Counted from the stretch's first letter, positions 21,405-34,125 are shown. The stretch: 64,000 nt of DNA from Ephemerocybe angulata (GCA_013368325.1 JAACJK010000112.1:1-64000); one strand, 5' to 3'. Notes: generated by a model not told the origin, from the sequence alone. A program made the numbers and translations.

Positions 21405-21736
21405 ATGACAGAACAACCTGAAACCCACCTCGTCGAAATCGGCCACGCCAAAGGGGAAAGGGTTGAGTCAAGCTATACCGTACAGCTCAAGGACAACGCC
21501 AACATGTCAGTGTTTATGCAACGGTTTTTGAAAGCGTACCCCCCTAGTTTGGACAACCCAATAGCGATAAAGTGGCCCTCTGCAACAGGATTCTCTGGAA
21601 CGTTTGGTGACGAGACACTGCATTTTCTTCGGTCGGCCCCCGAGGTGGGTGAGATCTATGAGGTGTGTCTGTTTTTATTGGTAACGCGTTGTTGGTGTGG
21701 ACTGACTTGTGGTGGTTTTAGAATTCGAGAGGGTAG
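21405..21736 (+). CDS. Peptidase inhibitor I9-type small protein, copy 3 (diverged)
   Basis: Two exons (21,405-21,662 and 21,722-21,736) encode 90 residues. The start MTEQPETHLVEIGHAK parallels MAEQLETNLVEVERY. It is followed by SSYTVQLKDNANMSVFMQRF and FSGTFGDETLHFLRSAPEV. The C-terminus differs (GEIYE then NSRG), so the reactive-site tail may have another specificity or be weakened. This is the oldest of the three duplicates judging by divergence. Confidence 0.65.
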
Positions 21737-21739
21737 CCA

Positions 21740-22115
21740 TTTTGAGGGTGAGGCAGCGGTGAATCGGCATATACGTTAGGCTTGTCTGTACATCTAGAAT
21801 TCTCTAATTCCAAGCAAGAATGCCCACTCGCGTCGATCTACGCTCTGAAACTACCAGGGAATTCATGGGCATGCAGCGCTCACTGGGCACAAGAGAAGTC
21901 TAGGTGGGATAGAAAGTCGCGCTGAGAATTTGCCTAGATTTAGCTCAGGCTGGAGGAAGTACTTGTGGTTGGTTCCAGTCATTGAATTAATTGGTATGTA
22001 AGTAGGCTCAAAGAAACGCTGTCGTAGAGAAAGAGAAACCGGGTACTAAACTACGAGCAAGCTTGCCATACAAATTTCTAATAGGACAAGTTACAAATGC
22101 CGTTAGATAGTGCAA
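21740..22115. other. Intergenic, no gene seen
   Basis: Boundary between the inhibitor cluster and the DUF4360-like cluster. No conserved element noticed. Confidence 0.5.
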
Positions 22116-23024
22116 TTAGAGTCTGACAGGCACTCCTGTGCTTGTGCAACTGACTGACTGACTCACCGGATGGATCGCATGCGCCTCGAGCAAGCCTGAC
22201 CCACTCGCATTCTGAGCGTCGCTCAGTCGGGCTTGGTAAATCAGGTTCAAGGCCGTGTCCCTATTACAAGGTGAGACCACTGTAGACGCTAAGTCGAAGG
22301 TGAAATTCTGGATGCCGTCGTGTCCGGGGACAGGACCCAGGGATTCGGATCGTGTGCTGGAGAGGATGTCTTGACCTTGAACTAAACGAAGTTCAGTGTA
22401 AACTTGGCTACTAGTGCATCCACAGAGCATATGGACGGCAGTGGATTATAGAACTCACAGTAGTAGTCGATAAACTGGGATAGGGTGACTTTGCTTGCGA
22501 GTTCCCGGTAACTGGCCTAAATATCAAGCGGCATTAGGTATGTTTGCAGCCCGAAGCGGGAGAATGGAATATACTGACGGCTTCTATACTCTGGATGCCA
22601 AAGGCAAACCCGGGAGGAATCTGCACCCCTATAGCCAGTTGACAATTCCTCCTGTTGTTTGCCAATGGAATGCCCGTTCCAACCTCTGCGTAGAAATTTG
22701 AGAAGGTCACGGTGAGGCCTTCCTTGTCACCTGCGGTTACAACAGACGGAACGTCAATTTGTGTTGAGAATCTTTATGAGTTGAACGAAGGGATATACCG
22801 TCCAAGGAATAGGATGCTGAGCTCGGAGAACATCCAGATCCAAGAAAGCTACCACTCGTGCTACATAAGCATTCACTGGCAAGGTGATTTCGTTTTTTCT
22901 TACAGGAAACTGAAAAGGGTACGCACACGTTAAATCCCGGAGGGGGAGGGACACGATCCAAAGGAGTGGGTGAAGCTGAAGCGATAAAAGCTACAGCCCA
23001 GCAATATCCGAGAAACTTGAACAT
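22116..23024 (-). CDS. DUF4360-like small secreted protein, copy 1
   Basis: Begins with a signal peptide (MFKFLGYCWAVAFIASASP). After an intron comes GSGCSPSSASYSLDG, the family's GCPPGS-type motif. A next exon holds LTVTFSNFYAEVGTGIPLAN, RRNCQLAIGVQIPPGFAFGI, and a further exon carries QGQDILSSTRSESLGPVPG and SPCNRDTALNLIYQARLSD. Introns are inferred at about 22,790-22,735 and 22,575-22,512, plus others. It is the most diverged minus-strand copy. I cannot find the final FNFQWQTC exon, so the 3' end is uncertain and the gene may be decaying. Confidence 0.55.
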
Positions 23025-23481
23025 TCTGCCTTGGCGCCCTTTTCTCGAGAACGACGCACGCTCAAATATATGTTCCCAGACTGCCGGCAACAATTGGACA
23101 AGCGTAAAGCACAATGGATGGTGTGAGAGCTGTGTACTCACTAACGAGCTTCTCGACTTCGACGCCGAAAAACGAGGTGGTCAATCCGGCGGAAGCTATT
23201 AAACAGAGGGTATCCAGGGAATAGATTCGAGGCAAGCTTCCAAGTTCTCAATTCGCCGACACATTGAACTTGCACGCGGGAACATTAGAAGAGATGTATG
23301 TCAGTTGGTGCCTATGTGAGCGGACATTTGATCGCCTGAATCGAGAAGGATTTTGAGATCAGCTTTACATTGAGCAGCCCAGGATAGGATACAGACACAA
23401 ATGAGCCTCAAACGTGACTCGGAGCAAAAGCAAGTATTAGCTGGCTGTCAGACCATCATAGCATCACGAGTACTTCTGAGT

Positions 23482-24443
23482 TCACGGCTTTGTGGGTGGC
23501 TTCGTGCAGGTCTGCCACTGGAAGTTGAATGTCTGATAGCATCCAGTGTCAACATTTGAGCCACAGGAATATATAAATGTAGGACTTACCGTAGCAAGGG
23601 CGGTATCGACCTGCAGTCAGTTTAGTTGGGAGAGCGTAAGAAGATTGTCAAAAATCGGCACATTCGAAGGGAAAGGCGAGAAGGCGTACCGAATCTGTTG
23701 CAAAGTATCCACTGCCTTTGGTATTGTTGGCATTGTTGACTCGAATATCGCTATTAATGTTAAGGACGGTGGCAACGCCGCAAGGACTGTTCACTGTTGA
23801 ATAAAGCTCAAATTCATCTCGGTACGTGTATTCCTGGCCCTCGACCGGACCGACAAGTGCAGACCGAGCGGTCGACTGAATCTTCTCGCCCTGGACTAAG
23901 AAAAATATACGTGAGTGTTTTGGCTATCCAACGTTCGACAAAATAACCCACAGTAGTAGATGGACTGCTGGGATGCCGAGACCTTGGCGTCGAGTTGGTA
24001 GAACCCGCGATAATCCACAGTCGCAACTGCGAACGTGAACCCAGGCGGGACGTTCACACCAAATGTGAGCTGACAGGCCTTCCTGTTGGCACTGATTGGT
24101 ATTCCTGGGCCAGCCTCAGCAAAGAACTCGCTGAAGGTAACGGTCACAGCCGTCTTGTCCGCTGTGGCTCGCGTAAGTAAACACTTTTCGGAATCCAGCA
24201 TGAGTTAGTTTATGCGTACGGTTCAAAACATAGTAGGTGGTGTTTGGGGGGCATCCAGTTCCGAGTACTCCGAGAGATGTGCTAAGTAGTTGAGAATGTT
24301 ACAGCGAGGACGTCGAGGATAGAAAGCGAAAAGACCTACATGTTGAAGCCGACGGGGGGTGGAGCAGGAATTGGGATGCTCAGTGAAGGCGCAGCAACGG
24401 CGGTAGATGCGAGGGAAGTGAGTAGGAAAGCAATGGCTATCAT
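23482..24443 (-). CDS. DUF4360-like small secreted protein, copy 2
   Basis: Signal peptide [18 protein letters not shown], then PPPVGFN. A second exon reads [21 protein letters not shown] third has [39 protein letters not shown] and [18 protein letters not shown] fourth has [18 protein letters not shown] and [20 protein letters not shown]. Short last exons end [15 protein letters not shown]. The pattern GCPPGS, CQL, PPGF, SPCG is that of the DUF4360 family of fungal secreted proteins, whose function is unknown. Cysteines C-P, C-Q, P-C-G and T-C-K are probably disulfide-bonded. A TATA-like ATATAAAG (reverse strand, ~24,529-24,536) lies about 90 bases upstream. Confidence 0.75.
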
Positions 24444-24544
24444 TATAGAGCTCCTGATAATTCAAGTGAGTGCAAGTGGCTTTGGTGCGATAGAATCTTG
24501 TTGTTCTGGTGGGTCCTTGGGGTCCCTTTATATGATTCTTGTGC

Positions 24545-25935
24545 TTCAAAATAATTAGCTTGTTAGGATAGCAAAGGATAAGTGGCGCACAGAATAAGCT
24601 CGTGCACAGACCATCCCTGTCACCAGACATTTCGCGCTTCGCGATTTTGGTCGTTTGGGCGACCCATGACTCGAAAATCAGTATGATATGTATCATATCG
24701 TTCTTGGTGCACCGACAGAAGTCCTAACAGGACCGAGGAAGCCCTGGTAAGGAGGAGGGCTTTAACTTCCTCGATATCACTTCAGTTGGAAGTGGACTTG
24801 CGAAGCTCGTCTGTCGGGACTTGATCGGGTTAGTCAAAATTAGGAGAGAAATGAAAGAGTATGAAGGGTTCTTCGAGATGTATAGAATCGCTCAGATGAT
24901 TGCCGCATAGGCTTCAGTGAGAGACCAAACCGTGCTCTAACTTGCAACGCACGATGCAAGGAGCTGTGACACTATAAGGTTATTGAGGTCAAGATTTATG
25001 AACTAGTGGGCGCGTATGGACGTACATCCATTGTCTCGGAAGCATATCGCCCAGGGATCGCCACCCATAGAAAGACTAAGAGAGTAGTCGATCACACAGG
25101 TGCTGAGCTCACTGGCAGCTGTGGAAGTGGTGATAGACCGCTTGGCGGGATCATCACTTCAACAATTTGCGGATAAAATTCGCGTGCTCGCTCAAGTGGA
25201 AAGGCCGACGTGAGAGTGCCCACTCCTTTGCAGCTCAACGCATTTGGTTAGAAGTTGAAGCCGGGAGGCGCCCAAGTTCAAGAATGCTACCGCAAGCCAG
25301 AACTGATGGTAAGTAGGGCCGCGCAAGGATGCTAGAAGTTCATCATGTTCCACTTAAGATGAAGTAAGATTAATACAGGGCGAGTGACTGGGGTTAATAA
25401 TCGAAATTTTCGCACCATTAAGCACTCCCGTTCCTACAATCTAGCACACTATCACAGCGCCGAAGGCTTGAACGGGCCAGCCGGGTTGAAGACCTTCTGC
25501 TATCCTTTTACCGCTGATTACCACCGTAGGTGCATGCAGGGAGGATAACCTGATGACACTGGCTTGAGGGTTGACCGTTAAAGTTTGAACTTTGAGTACA
25601 GATGTTAGAACTGAGAGGCAGAGGTCAGAATTGCTCCGACGCGTTCAGGCCAAGCTGAGCGTGTGAAGTGTGGCACTGCCAAAATGTTAATCACGGTCAC
25701 GCGTCATGGTCCAAGCGTAGGGCGCCTAAAGTATAACCTGAAACTCTTGCCCAACTCCTGCCCCAACTTATAATTTGAGAGAAATTTTAGTTAGACACTC
25801 TATGGGAGTATCATTAAGCGGATGAGAAAGATATCATATTTTCATGTCTTTGAATTAAGGTAAATGGAAACTAGGAGAGGCGGCTCCGCCAATCGCGACC
25901 ACGACAAAAATGGGGAGTATATCCATCAGTTCCAT
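24545..25935. other. Long intergenic region, no gene seen
   Basis: About 1.4 kb with no coherent reading frame, intron pattern or repeat that I can support. Confidence 0.5.
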
Positions 25936-26866
25936 TTACTTGCAGGTCTGCCATTGGAAATTGAAAGTCTGTAACATTATCCCGTTAAAAATCTTGATTA
26001 TACCAGACTGGGAGCCACTCACTGTAGCCAAAGAGGTATCGATAGAGTCGGTAGCGAGGTAACCGGCACCCTTCGTGTTTGCGGAGTTGCTAACGCGAAC
26101 ATCGCTGTTGATGTTCAAGACTGTGCTCTTCCCGCATGGCGACTGAACAGTGGAGACAAGTTCAAATTGGTCACGATAGGTGTATTCCTTGCCGTTGATG
26201 GGCCCAGTCAAAGTTGAGCGCGCGTCGGCTTGCACGACTTCTCCCTGGACTAGTTCCGAGATGCCTAAGGATCAGATTCCAGGGGTAAATGGGATAATAG
26301 CTTACAATAGTATAGAGACGATTGCGATGCGGTGACTTTTGAGTCAAGTTGATAGTATCCACGCTAAAGCAATAGTTGCTTGGTAAGTAAACTAACACTG
26401 CTCAAGAGCGAGACGAGTGCTGACATAGTCGACGCTGGCGACGCCAAACGTGAACCCAGGGGGTACGCTGATGCCAAAGGTGAGCTGGCAGGCCTTTCTA
26501 TTCTTGCTGATTGAAATTCCAGGCCCGGCTTCTGCGTAAAACTCGCTGAAAGTGACAGTGACGGCGGTTTTCTCGGCTTTTCAAAAAGCTATGAGCACCT
26601 GTACCGCCCATGATCAGATTTGACTAACCATTGAGAACGTGATAGGTGGATCCTGGAGGACATCCAGTCCCGATAACTCCAAGACTTGTGCTGTATGAAG
26701 ACGACACGAAGATATCTAATCAGTACTGTCTTTAAGACCTGTGAGAACGGAAAGAAACGTACATGTTGAATCCTGGAGGTCCTGCAGCGGGAACCTCAAT
26801 TTGAAGCGCAGGTGCAGCGAGTGCCGCAGAGATGAGAGCAGAAAGGTGGAAGAGAGACTTGAACAT
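25936..26866 (-). CDS. DUF4360-like small secreted protein, copy 3
   Basis: Signal peptide MFKSLFHLSALISAALAAP and a short proline-containing spacer (VPAAGPPGFN). Then [118 protein letters not shown] and a final FNFQWQTCK exon. It has six or seven short exons, all with GT-AG introns. It is very similar to copy 4 and shares the same intron positions. Likely exported; role unknown. Confidence 0.8.
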
Positions 26867-26919
26867 TTCGCTGGGTATTTAGTGGTGGTGGTGCTGGGTC
26901 AAAAGGCATAACACTGACT

Positions 26920-28440
26920 CCTTTTATGTGATTTCAACCTTTGCCTCTGCCGGATTGGTAAGAGGTAGGCTTGTGGCCTAGGTGCCCATGGGACTCGGGC
27001 ATGTAGGGATATCAATCCAAGAATGACCGTGTAATGAGCGCTATGAGGCCGCTTGAGGTCTCTCTGTGACGATGTTGCCATAAGGGGAATTATGATAGGC
27101 ACTCTGCACTAGTCGCACTTGGTGCATTTGCAGAAGGCAGAATTGAGTCGGAAGCGCCTGTGAGCTCAGGAGGATCGGAGGGTCTTGGCAGTCCCGCCAT
27201 GCTTGGTATTATTTCCATTCCGAGAGATTCTTGTCAGATCACAATATATTCGAGGGCGTAAAGGTGGAGGAGTGTGATGGGTATGTGATGAATTGGGTTC
27301 CATTTACCGACAACATGGCAAGAAGGCAAGAAGCCTTCCTAAATCGCCGTCAAGGGCCCCTTGTATACATCAGGAAGGCAAGAAAAAATCAGACCTGCCA
27401 AGGGAAAGGAATCGTGATAATGTGAAGGTCCAATGCTTAATTTGACTCAGGGCAAGGCCCCGCAGGCACCCAGAGCGACAATCACGCAGCTACGGAGAGT
27501 ACAAAGTCTAAAATTTGAAATCACTGCCCGCAAGGTCCACGCACATTGCGCCGCCCTTCGAGCGCGCCCACCTGAGCTTTCGCGGGAGATAGTCGCCTAT
27601 TCTCTACCATACAGTTCAGAAAGATTAAACATGATTCTGTTGTCTACTCGCCATTGAGCCTGAGGTCCGTAAACGGGGCTAGTCTAGGCTGGTTATTTCT
27701 CGTGTGGAACCACGCGTTTAGATTCAAGTTGGGGCGACTAACACACGCACAGCGCGTCCGACAAGCTGGCCACAAGGCGAGAGCTCAGCGTTCTGTGGGA
27801 TAGCGGCTTGAATCCATGTTCCCATGCGGCAATTGATCGCTTTTTTGCGCCAGTCTCTCGTCGTTCGAAGTTGCGCACTTGCCCCTCTGCCAACTGTTGC
27901 AACTTCGGTGGCACACGACGGGGGGCAGAAGGGGCCGGTACGAGTTTCGCATACCTTTATACGTGCAGCGACGGGTAGAACATTTAACATCGAACTTCCC
28001 TCCAATCTTGCCAGTGGGTGGCTGCTGGCATGTGAGGTGCTCAAGAGCGTGCACTGCTCTGAGATTGGGCGCTTAGTCAGTGATGAATGGCTGGCAAACA
28101 CTTGAAGCGCCTAACACTAATTAAGCGCCCAATTACTGGCAAGAAAGCGTCCGCCGTCTACGCCGGGCCCGTAGAGCTAGGATCATTGATCGGACTCGAG
28201 ATTTCTGCGCGTCACGGTGGGACACAGTGCACACTGCTTTATTACGGGATCACCTGTTCCCGGTAGGCTTGTTGAGACTTCATAACCTGAGGTCTTGGGT
28301 TGCTCTTGGCTTCGAAGAAGTATCCGATACCGCCACTTCCAGAATCTAGCGTCCTCCTTACCTCGATGTTACAGTGAGGCTCTCTAGATCTGTGGCTAGC
28401 CTCAAGTGCTGATAACTCCTCAACTCTCTCGATAGCAGCC
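26920..28440. other. Long intergenic region, no gene seen
   Basis: Contains the promoter of DUF4360-like copy 3 (TATA-like CATAAAAG on the minus strand near 26,920) and the upstream region of the F-box gene. No coding or repeat structure that I can support. A GGGCGCTTA-like motif recurs near 28,070-28,130. Confidence 0.45.
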
Positions 28441-28442
28441 TT

Positions 28443-30272
28443 TTGGGGGCCTTCAGGAAGCCTCCCCACGAGTCGGAAGGAAAGATAGTGGCGGCGCTTT
28501 TGAAAACGAACGGATTGCCGAGTGATGAGCAGCGTGCTGCGTTGCTTCTCTCCCTCCAAGAGCTTGAAGTGAAACTCCAAACCCTTCGATCTGGGCACAA
28601 GCAGGGCGTGATACCACAGCCAGCCGGGGACCTACGGAGCCGCGAATACCTTGAAGAAGCCATCCGACGCCACAGGCTATGCCTTTCATGCGTCAGAAGA
28701 GTGCCAGAGGAGATCTGGGGACACATCTTAACTCTCACCCTTGAAGATGAGGACAGAAGTCTTCCCTCGTCCATTTCCATCGTTCAAGGTCTTTCCAGCA
28801 TTTCACTCGCAATTCGATTTGCTGCATTACGGGAATGTACCTTATGGACCACCCTTCCAGCAATCACACTCTTACCCAACCGTTCATCGCGAATCGCTCA
28901 CCAAACTGACATCTTGAAGAAATTCCTGCAGAGATCTGGAACCCTTCCAATCTCTTGGTCATTGGCCTTTGGTTCGAAGATCTGGGGTTCGGACCACACA
29001 TCTGGTATCACCGCCCTGCTCCAGCTCTTGGCAGACCAGTGCCACCGTTGGGAGGACGTACGCCTGGAAATCCCCTTCTCAGCTGTCGAGCAACTAGCTC
29101 CAATCGAAGGAAATCTACCAGTTCTATCAACGCTACGCTTGGATGTGCACAGGAAAGAAACTCCTGGCGAGAACATCAGATGCTTACCAGCCCAGATTGA
29201 CTACTTTCTCGAGGCCCCAGCGCTGCACACCGTAACATTGAAGGATGTTAGCAGTCATTTACACCCCTTCGTCATCAACCTTCCGTGGTCCCAGTTGGTG
29301 GACGTCACCATTATATCGCGTGACAGGACTCTGTACCACAGTTTAATAGCGCTCCAAACACCGACGTTGCGGAAGCTCCGGTATGAAATAGCGTCGACCG
29401 TCTTTGGTGCAGAACCGCCGCCCCATTTGTCGCCCCGAGCTCCTTTCACGCTTCCCAACGTCGATACACTGTGTCTAAAGGCGTCGACTTTGAGCGGCAC
29501 ATTTGTGCCAGTCGATATCGATTCCTTGATTCTCCCGTCCCTAACCGACCTGGAGATCGAAGGATGGTTGGACATTACAACCTCCCTCTACGACAGGGTA
29601 GAGAGCCTGCTGGCTAGGTCGGGCTGCCACCTCAATCGCCTGGCACTTGGCGCAGACGGCGACGTCATGTTTTCTCATTGGCAGATACAGCTCACCTGCT
29701 TCCCTCTCATTACTTCACTATGCCCTGGGATCACCCACCTCGATTTAATGGATGTCCAAGAAGACATTTTCCCGCTTCTCCTCCTCGACCCTGTCTCTAC
29801 CACCCCCACGCTTCCCAAGTTGCAGGTTCTGGTGCTACGCTTTCGCTTCGTATACGTAGACGCAGAAATTTCGCGCGCCTTTTGGGAAGTGGCTCAATCA
29901 AGGACAAATCTACTTACCCGAGCGCGGCCGGGCTCGATGGATAATGGAGATCGATTCCAGGTCCTGGAAGAAACGAGATTTGTGTTCGAAACTCCGGACC
30001 TCATGCAGGGCGACGCACAAGAATCTGTGGACACACCAGCAGGCCCACCGTACGACGGTGATGATATGGAATTGATGACCCTGGCGAAAAAAGCTCGCCA
30101 ATGCTTGAAGAGTGCATTCCGTGCCGATGGAGCACCCTTACGAACGTTTGCCAGCCTCGCGTTGCAACTCGAATTGGACACGGTGTTGAAGAAGCTGGAA
30201 AAGCTAAATCTGGAAAATCGTCAGAGCTATCCTTTGACAGTGCGTACCTATCTCACCCCACTCATCACATGA
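28443..30272 (+). CDS. F-box protein with leucine-rich C-terminal region
   Basis: A single open frame of 609 residues. An N-terminal coiled helix (LLLSLQELEVKLQTLRSGHK) is followed at residues ~83-105 by an F-box (CVRRVPEEIWGHILTLTLED). A long region of irregular leucine-rich repeats follows (LPVLSTLRLDVHR, LPNVDTLCLKAS, LPSLTDLEIEGW, LPKLQVLVLRF). This layout is the standard mushroom F-box/LRR type and suggests a substrate adaptor for an SCF ubiquitin ligase. The true start could be further downstream or on an upstream exon. A segment near 28,780-28,830 might be an in-frame intron, since the usual VC-xW motif after the F-box is not seen. It lies in the middle of the secreted-protein cluster. 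Confidence 0.8.
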   Translation: MGAFRKPPHESEGKIVAALLKTNGLPSDEQRAALLLSLQELEVKLQTLRSGHKQGVIPQPAGDLRSREYLEEAIRRHRLCLSCVRRVPEEIWGHILTLTLEDEDRSLPSSISIVQGLSSISLAIRFAALRECTLWTTLPAITLLPNRSSRIAHQTDILKKFLQRSGTLPISWSLAFGSKIWGSDHTSGITALLQLLADQCHRWEDVRLEIPFSAVEQLAPIEGNLPVLSTLRLDVHRKETPGENIRCLPAQIDYFLEAPALHTVTLKDVSSHLHPFVINLPWSQLVDVTIISRDRTLYHSLIALQTPTLRKLRYEIASTVFGAEPPPHLSPRAPFTLPNVDTLCLKASTLSGTFVPVDIDSLILPSLTDLEIEGWLDITTSLYDRVESLLARSGCHLNRLALGADGDVMFSHWQIQLTCFPLITSLCPGITHLDLMDVQEDIFPLLLLDPVSTTPTLPKLQVLVLRFRFVYVDAEISRAFWEVAQSRTNLLTRARPGSMDNGDRFQVLEETRFVFETPDLMQGDAQESVDTPAGPPYDGDDMELMTLAKKARQCLKSAFRADGAPLRTFASLALQLELDTVLKKLEKLNLENRQSYPLTVRTYLTPLIT

Positions 30273-30738
30273 ATCTGAACTCATCCCAAATCATAGCTTA
30301 AGGGTGTCCCGGCCCTTTTACGATCGATTAGCTCTCTCCCCACTGGAAGCATTCCTGGAGACCAGGTCTTCCGATTTCGGAGGCGAGCATCGAGCATCTG
30401 CGAGAAGTGGAGGCCCCATCTTCTGCGTGACTATCAAGGTGACAGATTCCCTTTCCGGTGGTCCTATCCTAAGCCGGGGGAAGCTGTCTTGAAATGGCAT
30501 CCGCCCTCGAGATCTGACCGTTTCGGTGAGTTTTACCTTTGAGACGAGCCGTAGGCTATCATACTGAGAAGTTCTATCATGCAGACGAAGCCGAGATCTG
30601 GAAAGAAGTGGGAACTGGACCGCTTTCGTACTAGTTGGATCGCCAAGGACCTGTCGGAGTGCGGAGGAAAACGAGATCAATATTATCATTCGAACTTCGT
30701 ACAGGTTGCTTGAGAATCGAGGTAGGCTGTATAAGCTC

Positions 30739-31624
30739 CCTACGGCTTGCAAGTTTGCCACTGGAAGTTGAAGGTCTACGATCGTGATTGAAAATGTCAA
30801 TACCATAAGTGATAGTGGCACTAGCTGGGGAAGACGTACCGTTGACAAGGCGGTGTCGATAGAATCAGTGGCGATGTACCCTTGGCCCTTGGGGTTTGCA
30901 GAGTTGCTGACACGGAGATCGCTGTTGATGTTGAGGACGGTGCTCTGGCCACAGGGAGCCTGTACAGTCGAAGTAAGGTCGAAAGTATCGCGGTATGTGT
31001 AGGAATCGCCGTCGATAGGACCAACGAGATCCGACCGGGAGGAAGCCTGGATGAGCTGTCCTTGGAAGTAATAGAGGGATGACTGTGAAGCGGTGACCTT
31101 CGGGTCTAGCTGGTAGAAGCCACGCTATTATTTTGACTGGTTAGTGGTCGACAAATCTATGGTAGGCGTATGGTGCTGCGTACGTAGTCAACACTGGCAA
31201 CACCGAAGGTGAAGCCAGGGGGCACGCTCACGCCCAGGGTAAGTTGGCATGCCTTCCTGTTTTTGCTGATCGAAATTCCAGGCCCAGTTTCGGCGTAGAA
31301 TTCACTGAAAGTGACAGTGACGGAAGTCTTGTCGACTGGGAAGGCCATGGTCATCATGCTTATTACTCTTTGGTGCCGCCGTAGTGTCAGAGCTACTTAC
31401 CACTGAGAGCATAATAAGTCGACCCGGGAGGGCATCCAGTACCGATGACACCAAGACTTGTACTGTAATGACATGACTGGCAGTCAGCGTTGAAAAAACA
31501 AGTGGGAAACAGGACCATATACACACATGTTAAATCCCGGGGGCCCCGACACAGGTACCTCGACAACAGGAAGAGCAACAGCTGTCGCGGCAAGGACAAA
31601 AAGACATCCGAGAGACTTCAACAT
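30739..31624 (-). CDS. DUF4360-like small secreted protein, copy 4
   Basis: Signal peptide MLKSLGCLFVLAATAVALP, spacer VPVSGPPGFN, then [117 protein letters not shown] and [10 protein letters not shown]. The exon layout is the same as copy 3. A clean TATATATA sits about 70 bases upstream of the start. Confidence 0.8.
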
Positions 31625-31692
31625 GCTGAGGAAGGCTAAAATGCGAGATGTATCGAGGCGATCGATGCTCTCCAAATGCCATTTTACCTTGA

Positions 31693-31700
31693 TATATATA
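31693..31700 (-). promoter_or_regulatory. TATA box of DUF4360-like copy 4
   Basis: TATATATA lies 69-76 bases before the ATG at 31,624 on the minus strand, a typical distance for a TATA-driven, regulated gene. Confidence 0.5.
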
Positions 31701-31709
31701 CAATTCTTC

Positions 31710-34030
31710 AACTCTCGGTTTCCAATGGTTCGCATCACTGCGAGGCCATGTCTATGTGGTGGGTCGGAGGTCGCTTGCCAAGCAAAGATCCGAGACAGAG
31801 GCCCAATTGGTCACCCGATTGGCCCTGCTAGGTCACCCGGATATTCTCCTGAGAGAAATTTTGGACATACGGGCTTTCCTGAAATGTTTCGTCCCCCTTC
31901 GATTTCAGTGCGGCGAAAGAAGACTGCTGACTCGGGAAAACCTAGTCGAAGAGGTAATTACTCAGCGCAAGCGAGCGTCTGGATTGTTGGCTTGAACTGT
32001 GGTGTTTGAAGGGGGAGTGGAGCCGCCGTGTCCTTGGTGTCTTGTTTGCTCTGGTAACGCGCCGATGGATGAGGATTGCAGTCGCAGATTTTCCGAAAAC
32101 TGACAATAGTATAGCTTCCCAATTCACCGCCGAGACTCGCAAGTCAAGTCGTGTCATAAAGGCCTCGAAGTCGGACCTTCTACACCCGGGAAGCACACTC
32201 TGCGCGAACCTGAGGAACGTTTCATTAAGAATCGAAAAACAAAATAACAATAAACGGGACGGACTCAGCGCGAAAACATGGAGGTGCATCACGTACCGGC
32301 AGTAATGACCAAGGCCAGTTTTACTGACCGGATCCCAGCCATCCCGAAACACGCGGAGAATATTCGCTTCCAGGCAGAACTGCTCCAGCTCCCACTCAAG
32401 GCCCATTTGCCCGGGGAGTGCGGTGTCCATGCTTCAGTGAGAATTAAGCGAGAAGTACCATGAGCAAGTAGCTCGCCACCGTCCGATCCGTGAGTCTGGC
32501 ACATCGCTTCTCATCGATACACTTGTGGTCAGAAGGGACTGAGATACATGGGCCGCACAATTCCCTGTTGCCGAGGGCGCGACCTTCTTCTAACCACACT
32601 TAGAGGCGATATGGAAGCTTGGTCGAAGGTGCGGGGAAGAATATAGCGGCCTTTGATAGGACTATAGCAGCAGATCGCCAGATTGTCGTCACACTTCTGA
32701 GTGACACGGTGTCGCTGTTCACCGGGACTCTGTTCGTCAACAAGGTTCTCGTGCAGCAGCAGGAGGCATATCCTGCTATAAAGATAATCATGTTCACACA
32801 CGGATTTTGACCGTAGATTCATGCTACGCACCGGATTCCCGTTGACTTCCTCAATGCAACCTGAGCTTCACAATATCATCAAAGGGCCCACCGTGGAAAT
32901 CGCCAGATCCTTCCTGCTTAGCCCCTAATACCACCTGAACAGCATGGTACATAGAATGAGCTCCTGTACACGTCGAATATTCGCGCCAAATGTGCTGCGG
33001 TTAGGCAAAACGTCTTTGCGGTGGAGAGACGATGGTGCAGGAAGACAAAACGCAAGGGAGCCGGGACGACGCGAGTCGGCGGGCGCCTCGCCAAAATTGA
33101 AGCCCCGCCACTTACTTAATCTCGAGCCTGCATCGTCCTGCAGTGCCACATCGTCCCATGTGGCCACGGCCATGGGAGATGCATTGCGTTTGTCTAATAC
33201 TTACGAAGGATAGAGAGTTATCATCACCACGGTAACTGCATATAGAGGGTCTGGCCATATATGTATGGCGGGCATCTCGTGAAGCAGCGCCGCCTGCGAC
33301 GGTGCGACATGATCAGACTGAGAGAAGAGCCTGTTCACTCCTGTCCTTGTCTACAGGATCGTTCATTCCGCAGTCGTCCTCGGACATTATGGCACCCTTT
33401 TCCTTTCCTTACGATCCGGTGCATCCCCTACCTCGGTTCCATCTGATAGATGGGTTTTCTCTGAGTTGGGCTCCGAGTCAGACCGAACTATCGTATGCCC
33501 AGGTTTGGACCTAGTTTACCCCTGGTCTATATTACTTTTCTCTGCGTCAGGACATGGCAGACCCTTATTAATACGCTAACACATTTCCATACGATTCCTA
33601 GAAACTTCTGATCTATTTTGAGGATACATTTAGGCGCCCACGCGCCTGATATCATCATCTCGCTCCAGAGGTTGGTTTGGGCTAACTCCATGCTTGCCAT
33701 ACAGGCTGTGTACTGCACCTGGAGATATACAGCCATTTATAAGAGTCTGGTAAGCCAGGGAAGGCAAAACATCGCGCGGTAAGAAACCCTAAGAAAAGAT
33801 CTTATCAGCGTCACATTGGCCGAGCCTGAAAGATTTGTGGCGCCAGCCACACTCTGGGTAAGTGTGCCCCCTTTACCCATGGTTTCAGCTCAGTTGTAGC
33901 TTCTCAGGACCTACAGTATCAATTTGTGGCAAACAGGCTTGACATGCGATTGAACTTGGGTATCCCGGATGGCAACAGCCTGAGGCCCAGATAAACTTAC
34001 GGAAAGCCAACTTGGCGCACCCGTCCACCG
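31710..34030. other. 2.3 kb intergenic region, no gene seen
   Basis: No reading frame with supporting motifs on either strand. It separates the four minus-strand secreted-protein genes from the divergent plus-strand copy. Confidence 0.45.
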
Positions 34031-34032
34031 AC

Positions 34033-34042
34033 ATTTAAATAA
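34033..34042 (+). promoter_or_regulatory. TATA-like box of DUF4360-like copy 5
   Basis: ATTTAAATAA lies about 85 bases upstream of the ATG at 34,126. Confidence 0.4.
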
Positions 34043-34125
34043 TGCATAGGGATCCTGGACTTTTCATACTCACTCAAGCCCATCACACCAGCCCAGCATA
34101 CCTACATTTGACCTACATTAACTCC

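Noticed and set aside
32006..32430. Open frames on both strands between the secreted-protein genes
   Set aside because: No signal peptide, domain or intron pattern, and neither strand gives coherent protein sequence.
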